NCBI GenBank assembly: GCA_028872685.1
Contig: JAPKEI010000077.1
Span: 1 to 10,406, forward strand
Source: Verrucomicrobiota bacterium
GTDB taxonomy: Bacteria; Verrucomicrobiota; Verrucomicrobiia; Limisphaerales; UBA1100
DNA length: 10,406 nt
Direction: 5' to 3'
Under the pieces are notes generated by a model. The model was not told the DNA's origin, searched no databases, and saw nothing but the letters and a program-made list of their open reading frames with translations. Position 1 is the stretch's first letter. Every line of letters starts with the position of its first letter. Positions 8,267 to 10,406 of the stretch are shown in pieces. The position numbers and the translations under genes were made by a program.

Positions 8267-8284
8267 TCGCGCATGATTATGGCG
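8255..8284. repeat. Perfect 12-bp inverted repeat spanning both divergent starts
   Basis: Arms CGCCATAATCAT (8255-8266) and ATGATTATGGCG (8273-8284) are exact reverse complements around a 6-bp spacer TCGCGC. Each arm carries two in-frame ATGs of the outward gene (8273 and 8279 for the SDR; 8266 and 8260 for arsS), so both proteins would begin Met-Ile-Met-Ala. Each arm also contains CATAAT on the strand of the outward gene, five of six to a -10 box, a few bases before the start. It may be an operator, a symmetric promoter, or a hairpin that hides the start codon in each mRNA. The repeat is certain; its role is inferred. Confidence 0.8.
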
Positions 8285-8977
8285 CGTGGCAATGCAGCAG
8301 GGAAATTGGTGGTGATCACCGGCGTGGCGCGCGGATTGGGCCGTGCGTTGGCTGAAGGTTTTGCGGCGGAAGGGCATCGAGTGGTGGGCTGTAGTCGGTC
8401 GAAAAATAAAATTGCCGAACTCGTAAAGGCGTTGGGCCATTCGCATTCCTTTTCGGTTGTGGACGTGAGGGATGACGATGCTGTATGCGATTGGGCGTCC
8501 ACCGCCATTCAGGAATACGGCGCGCCGGATTTGTTGCTGAACAATGCGGCAGTGATTAATAAGAGTAAATTTCTTTGGGATGTGTCGGCGGCGGAATTTG
8601 ATGTGGTCGTGGATACCAACATCAAAGGCGTGACGAATGTGATTCGTCATTTTTTGCCCTCAATGGCGCGGGAACAAAGCGGGGTGATCGTGAATTTCAG
8701 CTCCGGTTGGGGGCGTTCATCCTCGCCGGAGGTTGCGCCGTATTGCGCCACCAAGTGGGCGGTTGAAGGGCTCACGCAATCGTTGGCGCAGGAGTTGCCG
8801 GAGGGAATGGCGGCGGTGCCGTTTAATCCTGGCATTATCAATACGCAAATGTTGCGCAGTTGTTTCGGGCCATCGGCGTCGGATTTCGTTTCGCCAAAAG
8901 AATGGGCGGAGACGACAATTCCATTTTTATTGGGCTTAGGAGCACAGCATAATGGGCAATCACTGACTGCGCCGTAG
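8273..8977 (+). CDS. Short-chain dehydrogenase/reductase (SDR) family oxidoreductase
   Basis: A 234-aa classical SDR with a Rossmann fold that binds NAD(P)(H). Visible motifs are the cofactor loop TGVARGLG (16-23), D64 after the third strand, NNAA (90-93), N116, catalytic S144 in NFSSGWG, and YCATK with Y157 and K161. PG (186-187) follows. Arg42 after the second strand (VVGCSRS) hints at NADP(H) preference. The substrate cannot be read from the sequence. ATG at 8273 or 8279 gives the usual short lead into KLVVITG; a TTG at 8237 would add 12 residues but run into the arsS start. The gene is divergent from arsS, its first codons sit in a shared inverted repeat, and the start-to-start gap is only 6 bp. 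A role in arsenosugar metabolism is possible from position alone. Confidence 0.93.
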   Translation: MIMARGNAAGKLVVITGVARGLGRALAEGFAAEGHRVVGCSRSKNKIAELVKALGHSHSFSVVDVRDDDAVCDWASTAIQEYGAPDLLLNNAAVINKSKFLWDVSAAEFDVVVDTNIKGVTNVIRHFLPSMAREQSGVIVNFSSGWGRSSSPEVAPYCATKWAVEGLTQSLAQELPEGMAAVPFNPGIINTQMLRSCFGPSASDFVSPKEWAETTIPFLLGLGAQHNGQSLTAP

Positions 8978-9020
8978 TTTCGACTTGTTCACTGGGTGTT
9001 AATTTGTTAGCGTTCCGCTG

Positions 9021-9287
9021 ATGGCGCGTTTGCCGAAACAGAATCAAAAGGCCATGATGGTGGGGGTGGGTCTCGACACAGATGGTCACAAGCGAATCAC
9101 GCAGGGAGACAACTTCGCGCTGGTGGGCGGCACGAAAGATACTCACGAGCAGATGACTGAGAAAGCCTTGAAGATTAACGAGAAACTCGCTGATCGCGGC
9201 AAGCGTCTGGATGACGTCAGTCGCGAGGAATTCGACGACATCGCCCACGACGTGGGCTTGCACCGGGATGATCCGGAGCAAAACTAA
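9021..9287 (+). CDS. Small acidic/basic protein of unknown function, 88 aa
   Basis: I cannot assign a named family. The 88-residue product begins MARLPKQNQKAMMVGVGLD, followed by DGHKRIT (21-27), GDNFALVGGTKDTHEQM (29-45), and a charged, probably helical C-terminal half (about 44-75) with EKLADRGKRLDDVSREEFDD. There is no signal peptide, membrane segment, cysteine or zinc motif, so it is probably cytoplasmic. The composition, with helix-like spacing and a Gly-rich N-terminal core, looks like a real folded small protein rather than chance. It lies 43 bp after the SDR stop on the same strand and may be co-transcribed with it. No Shine-Dalgarno is visible. An intrinsic terminator follows about 150 bp downstream. 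Confidence 0.75.
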   Translation: MARLPKQNQKAMMVGVGLDTDGHKRITQGDNFALVGGTKDTHEQMTEKALKINEKLADRGKRLDDVSREEFDDIAHDVGLHRDDPEQN

Positions 9288-9347
9288 ACCATCCGCCACG
9301 CTCACACCCTTTGATGATCCCTATTATTTTCAAGTTATTGACAAACT

Positions 9348-9425
9348 ATGCCGCCCAAATTTCTTGCGAAGCAGTTCGGGTGTTCCCCACAGACTGGGCT
9401 GCCCAGTAAGAAGCAGACCAAGTAA
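9348..9425 (+). CDS. Possible 25-codon small ORF
   Basis: ATG to TAA reads a 25-aa peptide starting MPPKFLAKQFGC and ending in a basic tail (KKQTK). Third codon positions are mostly G or C. The terminator stem begins 15 nt after its stop. A perfect TTGACA lies 4 bp upstream (9338-9343) and a TATTAT at 9322-9327, but neither is paired with a partner box at proper spacing, and there is no Shine-Dalgarno. A 6-bp stem with a 3-nt loop (9393-9407) lies inside it. It could be chance, a peptide, or part of an untranslated tail of the 88-aa gene's message. Confidence 0.2.
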   Translation: MPPKFLAKQFGCSPQTGLPSKKQTK

Positions 9426-9440
9426 AGGCTACTGAAGGAT

Positions 9441-9478
9441 CTTCACCCGCTGGCTCCCGCTGGCGGGTGAAGTTTTTT
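9441..9478 (+). terminator. Strong intrinsic (Rho-independent) terminator
   Basis: CTTCACCCGC (9441-9450) pairs perfectly with GCGGGTGAAG (9463-9472) to form a 10-bp GC-rich stem with a 12-nt loop, followed directly by six T's (9473-9478). It ends + strand transcription from the SDR and 88-aa gene direction. It lies only 13 bp beyond the stop of the convergent peptidase gene, but on that strand no U-tract follows the stem, so it is mainly one-way. Confidence 0.9.
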
Positions 9479-9485
9479 ACACTGC

Positions 9486-10301
9486 TCAAGGCCAGGAGAG
9501 TGGGTTCACTCGATAATACTCGCTGAGCAGCGCGTATAATTCCGGACGTCGCTTGTTAAGCTGATGAGGTTTTTCAAAAAAAGTTTCCGAGGCTACGGCG
9601 AAAAACTCAGCGGGATTGGTTGCGCCGTAATCGTCGATGACGGTTTTGCTACCCCTATCCACCTTTTCTCTCAAGTCGGTGAACACTCGCGTGCAAACTT
9701 TTTGCCAGCGCTGATATTGTTCGCGTGAGCCCAGTGCGGGAGCGCCGTCGGCTTTGCCGTCGGCTTGGTCGAGTTGATGGGCGAATTCGTGAAGCACAAG
9801 GTTGCGGCCGTCCTTGGCGTTGGCGGCACCGGTGCGGGTATTATCCCACGAGAGCACCACTGAGCCGCTGCCCCACGATTGGCCTTGGACAGCAATTTGT
9901 TTTTCCATCATCTCACCGCCCGCTTGGTCGTGGCTGGTGGCGGTGTAAGCACTCGGATGAATCACCACGGACCGGAGTTGGGGGGAGTAAAACGTATCCT
10001 GATTCAGGAGCAGCAAACACGCCTGCGCGGCTGTGACCACGCGCATTTCGTCGGTAATTTCTAGATCGACACCTTGGAATTCAATCCGATCGAGAAACAC
10101 AAGTGTTAGTTGCTCCAATTGATGCTGCAACACCTCCGGCAGCGCGTTGTAAAGCGGCCAGCGTTTTTGAAGCAGCTCGCGCCAATTATCTGGGAAAGGC
10201 TCACGGGGTAAATCCAGGGGGCGCGGCGGCGGGTCGTCCAACAGCATCCAAGCGACCAAGCCGATTGCGCCGATGATGAGAGTGATCAGGGTGGGAGTCA
10301 T
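9486..10301 (-). CDS. M90 family (MtfA-like) zinc peptidase, membrane anchored
   Basis: A 271-aa protein of the MtfA/peptidase M90 family (E. coli MtfA has 265 aa and is linked to the glucose repressor Mlc). The zinc site HEFAH is at H171, E172 and H175, and the third ligand is probably E232 in NPAEFFAVASE. Family blocks such as VVIHPSAY, SWGSGSVVLSWD and the closing LYALLSEYYRVNP are present. An N-terminal hydrophobic helix (about 5-21) suggests a membrane anchor, with the peptidase domain most likely in the cytoplasm as for MtfA. The frame opens at 10391, but that longer form would overlap the upstream esterase gene, whereas ATG at 10301 lies 4 nt after that gene's stop. No Shine-Dalgarno is seen, which fits translation coupled to the upstream gene. 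The regulatory role of E. coli MtfA should not be assumed here. Confidence 0.92.
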   Translation of the reverse strand: MTPTLITLIIGAIGLVAWMLLDDPPPRPLDLPREPFPDNWRELLQKRWPLYNALPEVLQHQLEQLTLVFLDRIEFQGVDLEITDEMRVVTAAQACLLLLNQDTFYSPQLRSVVIHPSAYTATSHDQAGGEMMEKQIAVQGQSWGSGSVVLSWDNTRTGAANAKDGRNLVLHEFAHQLDQADGKADGAPALGSREQYQRWQKVCTRVFTDLREKVDRGSKTVIDDYGATNPAEFFAVASETFFEKPHQLNKRRPELYALLSEYYRVNPLSWP

Positions 10302-10305
10302 TATT

Positions 10306-10406
10306 TCATCGCTTGGGCCATTTGAGGTGGCGGTGCAAAAAATCGTAAGTGGCTTTTCCGTTGATAGAATGAGGGCCGTTGAAAAACTCAATCTCGGTGC
10401 GTTCGG
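10306..10406 (-). CDS. C-terminal end of an alpha/beta-hydrolase (esterase), cut by window edge
   Basis: The minus-strand reading frame entering from the window end gives 32 residues before a TGA at 10308-10306. They include EIEFFNGPHSINGK and YDFLHRHLKWPKR. The pattern of strand, GPH and amphipathic helix matches the extreme C-terminus of dienelactone-hydrolase or acetylxylan-esterase-like alpha/beta-hydrolases, where the His after Gly-Pro is the catalytic histidine. The fragment is short, so the subfamily is uncertain. Its stop is 4 nt before the M90 peptidase ATG, suggesting a two-gene operon. Confidence 0.65.
   Translation of the reverse strand, partial: ERTEIEFFNGPHSINGKATYDFLHRHLKWPKR

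Noticed and set aside
8237..8272. TTG start giving the SDR 12 more residues
   Set aside because: SDRs of this type begin a few residues before the first strand; ATG codons at 8273 and 8279 fit better, and the extension is made of the arsS start region.
8267..8650. N-terminal extension of arsS by 128 codons
   Set aside because: It runs antisense to conserved SDR motifs, and ArsS family length and the normal N-terminus fit a start at 8266 or 8260.
9338..9366. TTGACA at 9338-9343 as a complete promoter
   Set aside because: No -10-like box occurs 16-18 bp downstream; the bases there read TTCTTG.
10302..10391. Longer M90 peptidase start at 10391
   Set aside because: The added 30 residues overlap the better-supported esterase C-terminus and precede the natural hydrophobic N-terminus.
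1..10406. Mobile element, CRISPR array, tRNA or rRNA
   Set aside because: I saw no transposase or integrase, no regularly spaced direct repeats, and no tRNA- or rRNA-like sequence; genes fill nearly the whole window.

Overview
The window reads as ordinary bacterial chromosome at roughly 55% GC, with tightly packed genes and no sign of a plasmid, phage, transposon or CRISPR array. Protein style (UvrA flavour, a large secreted TPR protein, ArsS, an esterase ending in a GPHSINGK motif) suggests the PVC superphylum, most likely Verrucomicrobiota. That placement is an impression from sequence style, not a computed result.

Layout on the + strand: the C-terminal four-fifths of uvrA (1-2241) overlaps by 4 nt a secreted TPR-repeat protein of 868 aa (2238-4844). 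After 42 nt comes an A-type Fe-S carrier of the ErpA/IscA family (4887-5231). A TPP riboswitch (about 5258-5351), with a plausible promoter overlapping the carrier gene's stop, precedes thiC (5369-7273). thiC meets the - strand gene arsS (7274-8266) stop to stop with no spacer. arsS diverges from an SDR oxidoreductase (8273-8977, +), and both start codons lie in one 12-bp inverted repeat. An unrecognised 88-aa protein (9021-9287, +) follows, then a 198-bp gap (the longest non-coding stretch) holding a possible 25-codon ORF and a strong intrinsic terminator. Last, on the - strand, are an M90/MtfA-like membrane-anchored zinc peptidase (9486-10301) and, 4 nt upstream of it, the C-terminal end of an alpha/beta-hydrolase (10306-10406).

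How the genes may work together: ThiC and ArsS are both [4Fe-4S] radical-SAM enzymes, and the neighbouring ErpA/IscA-type protein belongs to a family that supplies clusters to such enzymes. ThiC output is governed by thiamine pyrophosphate through the leader. ArsS belongs to arsenosugar synthesis, but its usual partner ArsM is not in the window and the divergent SDR is the only candidate partner seen. UvrA and the TPR protein look translationally coupled without an evident functional link. Nearly all starts lack a clear Shine-Dalgarno sequence.

I found no clear new system. The most unusual structure is the arsS/SDR dyad.
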